Below are positions 1-8,186 of a stretch of DNA of 27,795 nucleotides, piece by piece. Within the stretch, counting starts at the first letter, position 1. Each line of letters begins with the position of its first letter. The notes under the pieces were generated by a model. The model saw only the letters and a list, made by a program, of their open reading frames with translations. It searched no databases and was not told the DNA's origin. The position numbers and the translations under genes were made by a program. Source of the stretch: a virus; IMG/VR virus record IMGVR_UViG_3300044675_005774, positions 1 to 27,795 of that record; one strand, 5' to 3'.

Positions 1-1
1 G

Positions 2-616
2 AGCGCCTTTGCGGTCAACACCGGCACGAACACGGTCACGATCAAAAGCACGACGCTGGCAGTCGGGGCAAAATTCAGCACTCTCAAGACCACTGGCACG
101 ATTTCTTTTGCCAACGGCGCGGACGCGACCTGTACGCTTCAAGGCATCGTCGTGCGCGGCACCACGGGCGTCTATTCTCCCAAACTCGAAACCGCCACGA
201 TGCGTTTCACGGCGGCTGGAACCTATGACCTTCGCGGCGCGACGATCAGCGGCACCCTGACGCTCACAAACACCAGCGGGGGTGCGGTAACGGTTCAGTT
301 GCAACCGGGGGTGACCTTCGTAAACTCTGGCCCGAATATCACGGTCGATAACGCGGTCAGCGCGAATTTCACGATTTCTGGCTTGGTGGCTGGATCGCGC
401 CTGCTCATTCGCCGCACAGACACGCAGGTGGTGCTGCTTAACGAATTGGTGGCAGGCACCAGCCGCACCTACACCTATACCTACACCGCGGATATTCCGG
501 TCGAGATTGTCGCAAGAAATGCGTCAGGCTCTCCGGCGTATCAACAATGGCGGACGACCGCGACCCTCGTTGCCGCAGGCGGCGCAGTGATAGCCAATCA
601 ACAACTGGACGAGTAA
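2..616 (+). CDS. Phage tail/fibre-like structural protein (5' end outside window)
   Basis: The reading frame is open from base 2, so the gene begins upstream of the window; 204 residues are visible. The sequence is rich in Thr, Ser, Gly, Val and Ala with short alternating hydrophobic stretches (TISGTLTLTNTSGG), as expected for a beta-structured tail or fibre protein. Near the end, a block LVAGSRLLIRR (residues 128-138 counted from the window edge), followed by a Tyr/Thr-rich strand, resembles a block in the next gene (LVAGDRVLVAR), so the two proteins share a domain. The next start is 3 bases after the stop. No enzymatic motif is visible. The role as a virion surface protein is inferred from composition and from position ahead of the ejection-protein genes. 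Confidence 0.7.
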   Translation, partial: SAFAVNTGTNTVTIKSTTLAVGAKFSTLKTTGTISFANGADATCTLQGIVVRGTTGVYSPKLETATMRFTAAGTYDLRGATISGTLTLTNTSGGAVTVQLQPGVTFVNSGPNITVDNAVSANFTISGLVAGSRLLIRRTDTQVVLLNELVAGTSRTYTYTYTADIPVEIVARNASGSPAYQQWRTTATLVAAGGAVIANQQLDE

Positions 617-619
617 GCC

Positions 620-2062
620 ATGCCCATTGCGACCGACTTTACCATTTCCGCGACCGGCGACATTCGCAGGCAGGCCGGCGCCAGTACGGAGGTCTATTCG
701 GTCCTGGCTCTGCATGCTTGGTTGCAAGACCTAGCCGATGATGCTGCGGCAACGGGCAATGACCTACTGGATATTATCGCGCCAAACCCGTCTAGGTTGG
801 ACGGCCCGCGCGATGTGGCGGTCGCGTCCCGTCTCAACCTGCTCACCGAGGGGGCGGTTGCCTTCAACCTCGACGACACGGCGGCGCAGTTTGTCAACTT
901 CGGTTCGATCAAGCAAACCGGGGCGGCGGTCCAATACTCGGGCCTCAAGACCATCGGTGGCATTGTCGCGGCCAGCCCGATTTATGTCGTCCAAAGCGGC
1001 AGCAAGATCACGAGCTTTTGGCCGAACGGTCATGTTCAAATTCTGGTCAAGGTCCGGGTCGGCGGCACTCTCATCGACAGCGGCAACGTCACGGCTTTCA
1101 GCCGCAAGTGGGGGCAGACCTACTCGCACTTCGATGTGAACCTTGCGGCGGGCGGCGAAAGCAACGCCGCTCTTTCGACTGCGCTGGACGGCAATATCCT
1201 GTTGACCGAAGTGCAGGCGGCGGCGCTGTCCGCCAAGGTTTCGGTGGCCTTTGGCGACACCAACCAAGACCTTGCAAATGGCAACGGCAGCAAGCTCTAC
1301 AAAGGCACCATCACGCTGTCGGGCGGCTGCACGTTGTCGGAAGCCTACCAGTATCTTCAATATCTGACACGGGAAAGCAGCGCCGCCACCCTGAACAGCA
1401 TCCCCGGTTGGCGCTACCGCGTGCTGAATGCGGCCTATACCGAAATTCCTGCGGCCCCGTTCGGCACCTTCGCGGGGGGCACCTTCTTCCTTGCGCAAGG
1501 CTGGTGGCTCACAGGCGTGCTTCCGGCTGAAGCCACGCGCTACCAGCTTATCGCGCATGACGGCACGACGCAGGTTCCGCCGACGCTCGTCGGCATCACC
1601 GTAGGCAACCTCGTGGCTGGCGATCGGGTGCTTGTGGCGCGGGATAACGGATCGGGCGGACTGCTCAAAGACGAATACACGCCTGTCGCAGCATCCTCGG
1701 GGGCCACAGCCCTGACGGTCGTGGAAAGCATCAAGACCGACACGCCTTCGTCGGGTGTCATTCGGATCAAAGGGCTGCGCTACACGTATTCGGCTTTCAA
1801 CGCTGGCACCAAGACCTTCTCGGGTCTGTCCCCGGCGCTGGCGAGCAACATTGTCACTGCCGACGACGTTTTCGTGCCGTTCATTGACCGGCAGGCGGCG
1901 GCGACGACGGAAAGTGTCAGCTTCATCTTCTCAGCCAACTTCAACACGCGGGTCGATGTGCGAAACGGCAGTGGCGTGTCCCCCATCGTGCCATTTTCGA
2001 CCACGCTGTCGATCACCAATGCAGGCGGCTCGGTTAATGCCAGCCGGAACAGTGATGTGTAA
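620..2062 (+). CDS. Phage structural protein, tail/fibre-like (480 aa)
   Basis: This complete 480-residue protein starts 3 bases after the previous stop, and its stop overlaps the next ATG (TAATG). The N-terminal ~60 residues are mixed helical (LHAWLQDLADDAA). The rest is low in charge and rich in Gly, Thr, Ser, Val and Ala, in the style of beta-sandwich or beta-helix fibre proteins. Residues 264-300 are aromatic-rich (GWRYRVLNAAY, FLAQGWWLTGV). LVAGDRVLVAR at 331-341 repeats a block from the preceding gene. No catalytic motif or signal peptide is visible. I read it as a virion tail or appendage component by context; the exact role and partner are unknown. Confidence 0.75.
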   Translation: MPIATDFTISATGDIRRQAGASTEVYSVLALHAWLQDLADDAAATGNDLLDIIAPNPSRLDGPRDVAVASRLNLLTEGAVAFNLDDTAAQFVNFGSIKQTGAAVQYSGLKTIGGIVAASPIYVVQSGSKITSFWPNGHVQILVKVRVGGTLIDSGNVTAFSRKWGQTYSHFDVNLAAGGESNAALSTALDGNILLTEVQAAALSAKVSVAFGDTNQDLANGNGSKLYKGTITLSGGCTLSEAYQYLQYLTRESSAATLNSIPGWRYRVLNAAYTEIPAAPFGTFAGGTFFLAQGWWLTGVLPAEATRYQLIAHDGTTQVPPTLVGITVGNLVAGDRVLVARDNGSGGLLKDEYTPVAASSGATALTVVESIKTDTPSSGVIRIKGLRYTYSAFNAGTKTFSGLSPALASNIVTADDVFVPFIDRQAAATTESVSFIFSANFNTRVDVRNGSGVSPIVPFSTTLSITNAGGSVNASRNSDV

Positions 2063-2565
2063 TGGCCTATTACACCGCGCCGTTTACGTTTGATTTTGTC
2101 ACATCGCGCATCGACGTGGATGTGGGTGTCCAAGATGTGGACTGTGCCACGCTTTACACCGCAATCAAGGCAGCACAGGCCAGCGTAGAGGGGATTATCT
2201 ATGACCGGATCGGGCGCGGATCAGGACTTAACATTCTCGGTCCCGGCGTCCAAGTCGGTCTCACCGTCGAGGTATTGGGGGACTGGCAGCTTCGGTTCCC
2301 GGCAGGAAACTACGTCGCCCGAATTGCCGGTGGAAACTTCATCGGTGGACCAGGCGGCGATCCCATCGCCTACACAGCCGGAGTCCAAACCCTCTTGATT
2401 CAGTCGGCTGCTTCAACGGTCGTGACGGAAGGCGGCGGCGGGCTGACGCAGGCAGACGTTACCGAAGCGGTGCTTGAGGCGTTTGTCGAACCTGGTCTTA
2501 CCTTGGAGCAAGCTCTTGTCGACGCGCGCAAGGCAGCGAAGTTGGCAGCGGCTCTTTCGGCATGA
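2062..2565 (+). CDS. Phage structural protein, small (167 aa)
   Basis: The ATG overlaps the preceding stop by one base, so translation is probably coupled. The first ~120 residues look beta-rich with Gly-rich turns (IGGPGGDPIAYTAG). The last ~45 residues are acidic-to-basic helix (TEAVLEAFVEPGLTLEQALVD, then RKAAKLAAALSA). A C-terminal ALVDARKAAKLAAAL-type helix is often seen in phage tail proteins encoded beside fibres. No function is recognised; it is called structural from its neighbours. Its stop overlaps a 12-codon ORF (2562-2600) that is probably not a gene. Confidence 0.7.
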   Translation: MAYYTAPFTFDFVTSRIDVDVGVQDVDCATLYTAIKAAQASVEGIIYDRIGRGSGLNILGPGVQVGLTVEVLGDWQLRFPAGNYVARIAGGNFIGGPGGDPIAYTAGVQTLLIQSAASTVVTEGGGGLTQADVTEAVLEAFVEPGLTLEQALVDARKAAKLAAALSA

Positions 2566-2680
2566 TCTGGACGATTGACAACCTACTGCGCCTAATTTAA
2601 GCCTATCCCGTCCCCCGCCATAGAGCGCTTTTCCACATAGCCCGTCGGGACCATCGGGGCCATCTGGAAGAACAAAGCGC
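2566..2680 (+). promoter_or_regulatory. 115-bp gap with possible rightward promoter
   Basis: This is the only sizeable gap in the late operon. It contains a perfect -35-like hexamer TTGACA at 2575-2580. At 17 bp spacing the -10 candidate is only TAAGCC; a better TAATTT lies at 12 bp, which is too close. A promoter feeding the ejection genes is therefore possible but weak. The end of the gap carries a GGAAG ribosome-binding site for the gene at 2681, and three Pro-Ser-Gly codon triplets open in that gene's frame but without a start codon. Confidence 0.2.
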
Positions 2681-3088
2681 ATGGTCGTGTCCGCAGAAAA
2701 AGTAGCCGAAGCAATCGACAACTCCCCACTTAATCGGGGACTGTCCGGTGCTGTTTGGCTGGCTTCTGCGGGCAATATCCCTGTCACCTTCGACAACGGC
2801 GACATTGCGCTGTTTGATCACGAAGGCGGCAAGGATTATCAGGTGCATTTCCTGTTCAACTCGCGCGGCCGAGAAGCCATCAAGCACGCTCGTGAATCCT
2901 TCCGGATCATGTTCACCCAGCACGACGCCGAACTGATCTTTGGCCTCGTGCCCGATTTCCGGCGCGACGTGAAGCTGCTCGCGCGTTGGGCAGGCGGCAA
3001 GTTTGCAGGTAAGCGCGCAACGTCGGAAGGCGTCTGCGAACTCTACGTTCTTTCGAACCTCATGTTCTTTAAGGGTAAGCCACAATGA
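2681..3088 (+). CDS. GNAT/DUF2824-like phage head protein (P22 gp14-like position)
   Basis: The protein has 135 residues and a GGAAG site 10 bases before the ATG. It has the feel of a small GNAT fold: strands around IPVTFDNGDIALFDHEG and YQVHFLFNSRG, a helix REAIKHARESFRIMF, then the acetyltransferase-like turn AELIFGLVPDFRRDVKLLARWAGGK, which resembles the name-your-neighbour loop of phage GNAT (DUF2824) proteins. In P22 the DUF2824 protein gp14 is encoded just before the ejection proteins, as here. It ends in an ATGA overlap with the next gene. Whether it has acetyltransferase activity or only the fold cannot be told. Family assignment is from memory of motifs. Confidence 0.6.
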   Translation: MVVSAEKVAEAIDNSPLNRGLSGAVWLASAGNIPVTFDNGDIALFDHEGGKDYQVHFLFNSRGREAIKHARESFRIMFTQHDAELIFGLVPDFRRDVKLLARWAGGKFAGKRATSEGVCELYVLSNLMFFKGKPQ

Positions 3089-3798
3089 GTTTCCTCAAGC
3101 CAAAGCAAGCGGTATCCGATAACGCGAACATGGGTATGATCAATTCGACCTATGGCGGTCAGATGCAGCAAGGCGTCGGCGCGACCAATTTTCTCTCGCA
3201 GCTTCTCGGCGTAAGCCCAAGCGGCGTTGCTGGCGGCGCGAACACTGTCGGCAACATCGCGAACGAGATCGCTGGCGCAGGCGGCGCACAAGCAGGCTAC
3301 AACAATTATCTCCAGAACGCCGGCTATGCGCCTGCGATGCGCCAAATGTCGCAAGCAACCACTGGACAGGGCGCGGCCTCGGGATTGCTCAATAGCGGTT
3401 CGACGACGCGCGCGCTTCAGTCGCGCGGCACGGAACTCAACCAGTCGTTCTTCAACAACTACCTCCAGCAGCTTGCCGGCGTCTCCGGCCTAGGCTTGCA
3501 GGCGGGCGGTCTGGTGTCGAATGCAGGCCAGCGCAGTAAAGGCGGCGGGCCGTCGACCGCAGGCAGTATCGCGAGCGCAGTCGGTGGCATCGCATCGATC
3601 TTCTCGGATCGCCGCTTGAAGCGCGATATCGAGCGCGTCGACGAATTCTCGGATGGCCTTGGTGTTTACGAATACCGCTACGTCATGTCGGCAAAGCGCG
3701 TGCTCGGCGTGATGGCTGACGAAGTCGCCAAGCTGCGGCCGTGGGCTCTCGGGCCTAAGCGTGCTGGCTTTGCGACGGTCAATTACGGAGCGCTCTAA
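3085..3798 (+). CDS. Ejection protein, P22 gp7-like position, with S74-like C-terminus
   Basis: The protein has 237 residues and overlaps both neighbours (ATGA, TAATG). Residues 1-170 are small-residue rich (Gly/Ala/Ser/Asn/Gln; GVAGGANTVGNIANEIAGAGG) with a possible amphipathic hydrophobic stretch near 158-172, in keeping with DNA-ejection proteins. The last ~65 residues start SDRRLKRDIERV, continue YEYRYV and VLGVMADEVAKLRPWA, and end in VNYGAL. This is the front half of the Peptidase_S74 intramolecular chaperone signature normally found at fibre tips. The length is close to P22 gp7 (about 229 aa), and the position just after the gp14-like gene supports an ejection-protein role. Confidence 0.65.
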   Translation: MSFLKPKQAVSDNANMGMINSTYGGQMQQGVGATNFLSQLLGVSPSGVAGGANTVGNIANEIAGAGGAQAGYNNYLQNAGYAPAMRQMSQATTGQGAASGLLNSGSTTRALQSRGTELNQSFFNNYLQQLAGVSGLGLQAGGLVSNAGQRSKGGGPSTAGSIASAVGGIASIFSDRRLKRDIERVDEFSDGLGVYEYRYVMSAKRVLGVMADEVAKLRPWALGPKRAGFATVNYGAL

Positions 3799-5177
3799 TG
3801 GCGATCAATTTCCTGCAATCCCTGCTTGGGCAGCAACAGGCGCCGCCGATCCCAGCGTATTCGATGCCGCAGCAGGCGCAGCCGCGCCCGTTGCCTTCGA
3901 GCAATATCGCGGCCAAAATGAGCGGCCCGCAGGGAGGCAACGTCCTGCAAATGGCACAGGAGCCCACGCCGAATGCACCTGCCCAAGCACCAGCCGGTGA
4001 AGCGCCTCGCAAGCGCCGCTCGCTGCTCGATACCATCGGCGGCATTTCGGACGTTATCGCGCGCGTCGGCGGTGCGGAAGCCATGTATCAGCCGACCTTG
4101 GATGCGAGGCAGGACCGCGCGCAGCAAATCGACCTCGACGCGCTGCGTAAACAAATCCTTGAGCAGCAGGCCACCGTAGGCGGGCAGTCGATCGAGGCGA
4201 ACGAAGTCGGAGCCGCAGACAGTATGCGCGCCCGTGCGGCGCAGGCTCTTGGCGCGCTTGCGGGCAATCCCAACGCCGCGGCTATGTGGCCTCAGATCGC
4301 GCAGCAGGCGGGCCTTGATGAGCAAAGCACCGCCACGCTCGGCAACATGATCCAAGCCGATCCGAACAATGTCGGCACGCTCGCGCAGGCTCTCGGCTAT
4401 GCCGCGCCCAAGCAAGGTTCGCAGGCGAAGGAATTGCAGGTTTACAGCTTGCTCCAAGAGCAGGATCCCGAACTTGCGAACACCTATTTGCGCAGCATCG
4501 CCAATCCCGACAGCCTCACGCCGTATGATCGTGCGCGGCTCGAAATCAGCATGGCGGAATTCGGGCTGAAGCAGAGTGAAGCGGAATTTAATCGCGGGAT
4601 TACCGAGCGCGAAACCGAATTGAAGGAAGATAAGGCAGCGGGCGGCGTCGGTGCGGATCTCACGCCGACTCAGCGCGGCAACGTCGTGCAGAAATTGGCG
4701 CTGCTTCCCAACGTCCGCGAGCAGTATGAGCGCGTCCGCACGCTCTACGACGAAATGATCGAGGAAGGCACGCTTGCGCGTGGTGGCCTCGGCGGGCTTG
4801 TGCCCGGAGCACTTGCAGGCGGAAAAGCCGAAGCCTTCGACAAAGCAGCCGGTGCGCTCCGGAAGTCCATCCTCTCGCTGACGCGCATCCCAGGCGTCGG
4901 CTCCATGTCCAATTATGAAACGATTCTCGACGAGCAAGCATTGCCGAGCCGTTGGGGATCGGATGAAGGCCGGCTGGAAGCGCTCAACGGCATCGGGACC
5001 GTGCTGGACAGCTACGAGCAAGGCTATAAGGAAATGCTCGGCAATCCCCGCCCCGCATCGCGTCCCGCTGCACCTCGCCGTCCTGCGGCTGGCGCAGCCC
5101 CTCGCCGTCCAGCGGCTCCCCGTCGCAGCGTATCACCGGCCGCAGCCGAAGCCCGCCGTCGGGGGTTGATTGACTGA
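3798..5177 (+). CDS. Ejection (internal virion) protein, P22 gp20-like position
   Basis: The protein has 459 residues, close to P22 gp20 (about 471), and lies between the gp7-like and gp16-like genes with one-base stop/start overlaps on both sides. The N-terminus is Gln/Pro-rich (LLGQQQAPPIP, PQQAQPRPLP). The middle is long, Ala/Gln/Glu-rich helix (residues about 110-300) that could form coiled coils. A glycine-proline loop LTRIPGVGSMSNYE sits near residue 370. The tail from residue 418 on is a basic Pro/Ala/Arg tract with repeated PRRPAA units that could contact DNA. No enzyme motif is seen. The function is inferred from gene order, size and composition. Confidence 0.65.
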   Translation: MAINFLQSLLGQQQAPPIPAYSMPQQAQPRPLPSSNIAAKMSGPQGGNVLQMAQEPTPNAPAQAPAGEAPRKRRSLLDTIGGISDVIARVGGAEAMYQPTLDARQDRAQQIDLDALRKQILEQQATVGGQSIEANEVGAADSMRARAAQALGALAGNPNAAAMWPQIAQQAGLDEQSTATLGNMIQADPNNVGTLAQALGYAAPKQGSQAKELQVYSLLQEQDPELANTYLRSIANPDSLTPYDRARLEISMAEFGLKQSEAEFNRGITERETELKEDKAAGGVGADLTPTQRGNVVQKLALLPNVREQYERVRTLYDEMIEEGTLARGGLGGLVPGALAGGKAEAFDKAAGALRKSILSLTRIPGVGSMSNYETILDEQALPSRWGSDEGRLEALNGIGTVLDSYEQGYKEMLGNPRPASRPAAPRRPAAGAAPRRPAAPRRSVSPAAAEARRRGLID

Positions 5178-7843
5178 TGGCAAAGAAGTCCGACCCCAAG
5201 GAACTCGCGCGCACCTATGAGACGTTGCGGCAGTCTGTCGTTGCGCGAGTCAAAGATCCGAAGCAGCGGCAGCAGGCTCTTGCGCGGTTCGATAGCGATC
5301 CCCGCGCGCAGAAATTGCGCCGTGCGGCTGGCCTCGCATCTGTCACCACGCGGCAGCGCGACGTGCGTGATGTTGCCCGCGCCAATGTCGCGCAAGAGGG
5401 TAAGGCCAAAAGGCCGGCAGGCAAGAATTTTGCGGATGCTATGATTGCTGGCACTTCCGAAGCCATGTTCGGCATTCCCGAACGTCTGGAAGCTGCCGGC
5501 CGATATTTTCTGCCGGAAACGTCCAAAGACAAGCGCAAGGGGACGCTACGCCGCGGTCAGTCCTATGACGAGACGCTGGAATTGGTGCGTGCCGAAAATG
5601 AAGAACGCAAAAAGCTAAGTCTCGCGGGCAACATCACCGGACAAATCGGCGGATCGATCGCGGGTGGCTTGGGTGCAGCGCGAGCAGTCACGGCAACCGG
5701 CGCCCGTCTTGCTGCATCGGCAACGCCTGCGGCCGCTCGGGCGGGCAACGTGCTCCAGAAGGTCGAGCGCGCCGCCACTTTGCAGCGCGGGCAGACTGCT
5801 CGCAATGCTGCTCGACTCGTCGGGACGGGTGCGGCGGCTGGCGCGGCTCAGGCAGCGGGCGAAGGCTCCGATATCGGCGAAGGTGCCGCTTTTGGTGCGG
5901 GGGGCGGTGCCGCTCTCGGCGTAGCAGGTAAGGTTGCCCCGTGGCTTGGCGGCAAAGCTTCCGAAGTTTTCCGCATGTCTGGCGCCGACGCAATTTTCCG
6001 GCGCTACACAAAAACAACGCGCGAAGCTTTGGAAGCCCGCGCAGCCGACTTCCGCAAGCGCACCGGCACCGAGCCGACGATTTACGAATTGCTCGACCTC
6101 GAAGATCGCAAGTCATTGCAGGACGTATTCCAGCGCCTCGACAAGCCCCAACAGGAGCGCGGCGCGACGATGGCCCGCGAGCGCGTCGAAGCCATTCCTG
6201 GCGAAGTCGCTCAGGTGGTCCGCAACGAGACACGCGGCCAGCGGAAGCGGAATATCGCATCCTTGGCTTCCGCGTTGCCTGAATCGCGCGGCGGGCAGGC
6301 AGCGACGACCGCCGAAGCCCGTCTTGCTGTCGGCGCTGCGGAAAACCCGACGAGGCTCGCGCAGCTTCGCCGGCAGGAAGCCCGCAACACTATGGCGCCG
6401 TTCGACGATCAGCGCCCCGTCGACAATGTTGGCGAATTGGTGCCGACCGAATTGCGCGCGACCAATCCGGACAAGCCTGGGGAAATTTCGGAAGTCGAGA
6501 TTGATCCCGAATTGTCGAGCGTCATCCGTGCAGCCGCAGGGCTCGCGAAGATCCGGCCGAACGATCAGGGCATCACGGTTCGCGAGATCACCGACATGAT
6601 TTCGCGGCTCAAGGAAGCTGCGGCAGGCAAGGGCAGCGTCATCGAGCAGGGCGCAGCACAGCGCGCGGCCGACCATCTGGAAAGTGTGCTCGCCGAGAAA
6701 ATCCCCGACCTCGCTCCGGCTCTCGCCCGCATGAACGAGAATTGGGCTGCTCGATCGCGCCAGATCGAAGGGATGGCCGAAATCCGTCCGCAGGCAGACG
6801 TAAACCCGAATTCGATGCGCAATCTGCGCCGGTCCGAAAACGTGTTCGAAACGCCGGAAGGCGGCGTAGGCCGTGCGATGGGTCAGCGGGGCGCGCTGAT
6901 CGACGATCTCGGGGCGGCGACAAGTCCCGCTCTCGGCACGGTCCGCACGCTCGCCGAGAGCCCCACGGCAGCGCGCCAGATCGCGCAGAATATCGGCGTG
7001 CCGGCAACGCGCAACATCACCGACGCCGCTGCGGCTCAGAGCGAAAGCGCCCGCCGCCTCGCAACTGCGGTGCGCGATCCGAGTTTCGACGCCTCGGAAA
7101 TCGAAGCTGGCGACCTTGCACTGCTCGCGGCCGCGCTTAACCCTGCCTCAATGGCCTACACCAAGGCCAACGCGATCGCCCGCGTCTATCAGCGCCTCGC
7201 CAAGTCGATCCCCGAAAGCCAGTCGCGAACCATCGTCGACATGCTGTTTTCGCGCGATCCAACCATGACCCAGCGCGCGATCAATGCGCTGCGCTCGCAG
7301 GGCGACGAAGGCGGCAAGGTGCTGCAAGAGATCGTCGCGATGGCGGGCATGGCATCGGCTGGGGACAGCGAGGCTCCCGAAGCTGAAGTTGAAATGGCAG
7401 CGGCGGCGGAAACTCCCCAGGCCGAAGCCGATTACAGCCAAATGTCGGACGAAGAATTGATGGCAGCGCTGGAAGCCGAAGAAGCCGAAACCGCCGAAGC
7501 CGACTACAGCCAAATGTCGGACGAAGAATTGATGGCAGCGCTGGAAGCCGAAAAGGAAATGGAGCCTTACGGGCGGCGTGTGATCCAAGACTTGTTCCCC
7601 GACGCACAAATCACCGACGACTTGCGGGATCCGAACAGCGACTTGGGCAAGAAAAATCCGAGCAGCTACCATGTGGGCACAGATGGCGCAGTAGATATTC
7701 GCCCGATCCCGGGCATGACGTTTGACGAATTCGTGAACGCTGTCAAAGCCGAAGGGTATGATGTGGTCGAAGCCATCGACGAAACCGGAAAAGGTCGCTC
7801 GAAGCACGCCACTGGTCCCCACTGGCATATTGTGATCGGATGA
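5177..7843 (+). CDS. Large ejection protein with C-terminal M15-like peptidase domain
   Basis: The protein has 888 residues, the third and largest of the ejection block (gp16 position, though P22 gp16 is about 609 aa). Residues 1-140 are charged helix. Residues 150-185 and 235-257 are Gly/Ala-rich (GQIGGSIAGGLGAARA, AAFGAGGGAALGVAGKV), typical of membrane-active internal virion proteins. Residues 260-740 are mostly helix. Two copies of a 20-residue acidic repeat occur at 749-768 and 773-792. The C-terminal ~70 residues carry SYHVGTDGAVD (H832, D840) and HWHI (H882, H884). This is the SxHxxGxAxD...HxH zinc-ligand pattern of M15-type peptidoglycan peptidases. It probably cuts or loosens the cell wall during genome entry. 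Confidence 0.7.
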   Translation: MAKKSDPKELARTYETLRQSVVARVKDPKQRQQALARFDSDPRAQKLRRAAGLASVTTRQRDVRDVARANVAQEGKAKRPAGKNFADAMIAGTSEAMFGIPERLEAAGRYFLPETSKDKRKGTLRRGQSYDETLELVRAENEERKKLSLAGNITGQIGGSIAGGLGAARAVTATGARLAASATPAAARAGNVLQKVERAATLQRGQTARNAARLVGTGAAAGAAQAAGEGSDIGEGAAFGAGGGAALGVAGKVAPWLGGKASEVFRMSGADAIFRRYTKTTREALEARAADFRKRTGTEPTIYELLDLEDRKSLQDVFQRLDKPQQERGATMARERVEAIPGEVAQVVRNETRGQRKRNIASLASALPESRGGQAATTAEARLAVGAAENPTRLAQLRRQEARNTMAPFDDQRPVDNVGELVPTELRATNPDKPGEISEVEIDPELSSVIRAAAGLAKIRPNDQGITVREITDMISRLKEAAAGKGSVIEQGAAQRAADHLESVLAEKIPDLAPALARMNENWAARSRQIEGMAEIRPQADVNPNSMRNLRRSENVFETPEGGVGRAMGQRGALIDDLGAATSPALGTVRTLAESPTAARQIAQNIGVPATRNITDAAAAQSESARRLATAVRDPSFDASEIEAGDLALLAAALNPASMAYTKANAIARVYQRLAKSIPESQSRTIVDMLFSRDPTMTQRAINALRSQGDEGGKVLQEIVAMAGMASAGDSEAPEAEVEMAAAAETPQAEADYSQMSDEELMAALEAEEAETAEADYSQMSDEELMAALEAEKEMEPYGRRVIQDLFPDAQITDDLRDPNSDLGKKNPSSYHVGTDGAVDIRPIPGMTFDEFVNAVKAEGYDVVEAIDETGKGRSKHATGPHWHIVIG
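7421..7552 (+). repeat. Tandem in-frame repeat, two 60-bp copies, 72-bp period
   Basis: Copies at 7421-7480 and 7493-7552 match at 59 of 60 bases; the single change is silent (GAT/GAC). Each encodes AEADYSQMSDEELMAALEAE and they are separated by four residues (EAET). Near-identity at the DNA level points to a recent duplication. It lies in the acidic linker before the peptidase-like domain. Confidence 0.95.
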
Positions 7844-7847
7844 AATA

Positions 7848-8186
7848 ATGCCTGAGCGTAACGAAACCGTTAAGGAACATATCGCCGATGCCGTCATTGA
7901 ACGGTTTGTGTCGCAGCATCCAGAATTAAGGCAAGGAGCGATAGTGACTGAGATTCCTCCGACGATTAGATGGGCAGGCGTCATCATCGCAGGGGTCATG
8001 ACGGCTGCGGTTTCGGCAGGGCTTTTCTGGTTGGCTTCGACCGTCAACACGATGCAGGTGACACTTGCCCGCATGGATGAACGGATAGGGAATTGGATTT
8101 CGACGCAAGACGCCAAATACACCGATCTCGAAGAAAGAGTGGATCGGATCGAGGCAAAATTGGAGAACCGCAATGCCCCAAAGTAA
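7848..8186 (+). CDS. Single-TM coiled-coil protein, holin/antiholin candidate
   Basis: The protein has 112 residues and heads the lysis cassette, 4 bases after the ejection gene. Residues 1-38 are polar; 42-64 form one clear membrane helix (WAGVIIAGVMTAAVSAGLFWLA). The C-terminal half is a charged helix with coiled-coil spacing (LEERVDRIEAKLENR). The ATG at 7848 has only a weak ribosome site. A second in-frame start, GTG at 7944 (residue 33), has a near-perfect AAGGAG five bases upstream and would give an 80-residue form beginning just before the membrane helix. It could be a holin partner or antiholin; the two-TM protein downstream is the better holin. Confidence 0.6.
   Translation: MPERNETVKEHIADAVIERFVSQHPELRQGAIVTEIPPTIRWAGVIIAGVMTAAVSAGLFWLASTVNTMQVTLARMDERIGNWISTQDAKYTDLEERVDRIEAKLENRNAPK
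7933..7946 (+). promoter_or_regulatory. Strong internal ribosome-binding site and GTG start
   Basis: AAGGAG at 7933-7938 lies five bases before an in-frame GTG (7944-7946) inside the gene that opens at 7848. This is the best Shine-Dalgarno match in the lysis region and may set the main or an alternative start of the membrane protein. Confidence 0.5.

Noticed and set aside
764-1558. 264-codon open frame opposite the structural protein
   Set aside because: Shadow frame rich in Arg with no supporting context.
2562-2600. 12-codon ORF overlapping the stop at 2565
   Set aside because: Too short and followed by no coupled gene.
3795-5021. 408-codon open frame opposite the gp20-like gene
   Set aside because: It is a mirror of the coding gene caused by high GC codon use; it has no ribosome site, no neighbours on that strand and no family-like sequence.
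7148-8173. 341-codon open frame opposite the large ejection gene and lysis start
   Set aside because: It includes the mirror of the tandem repeat and would cross several real genes.
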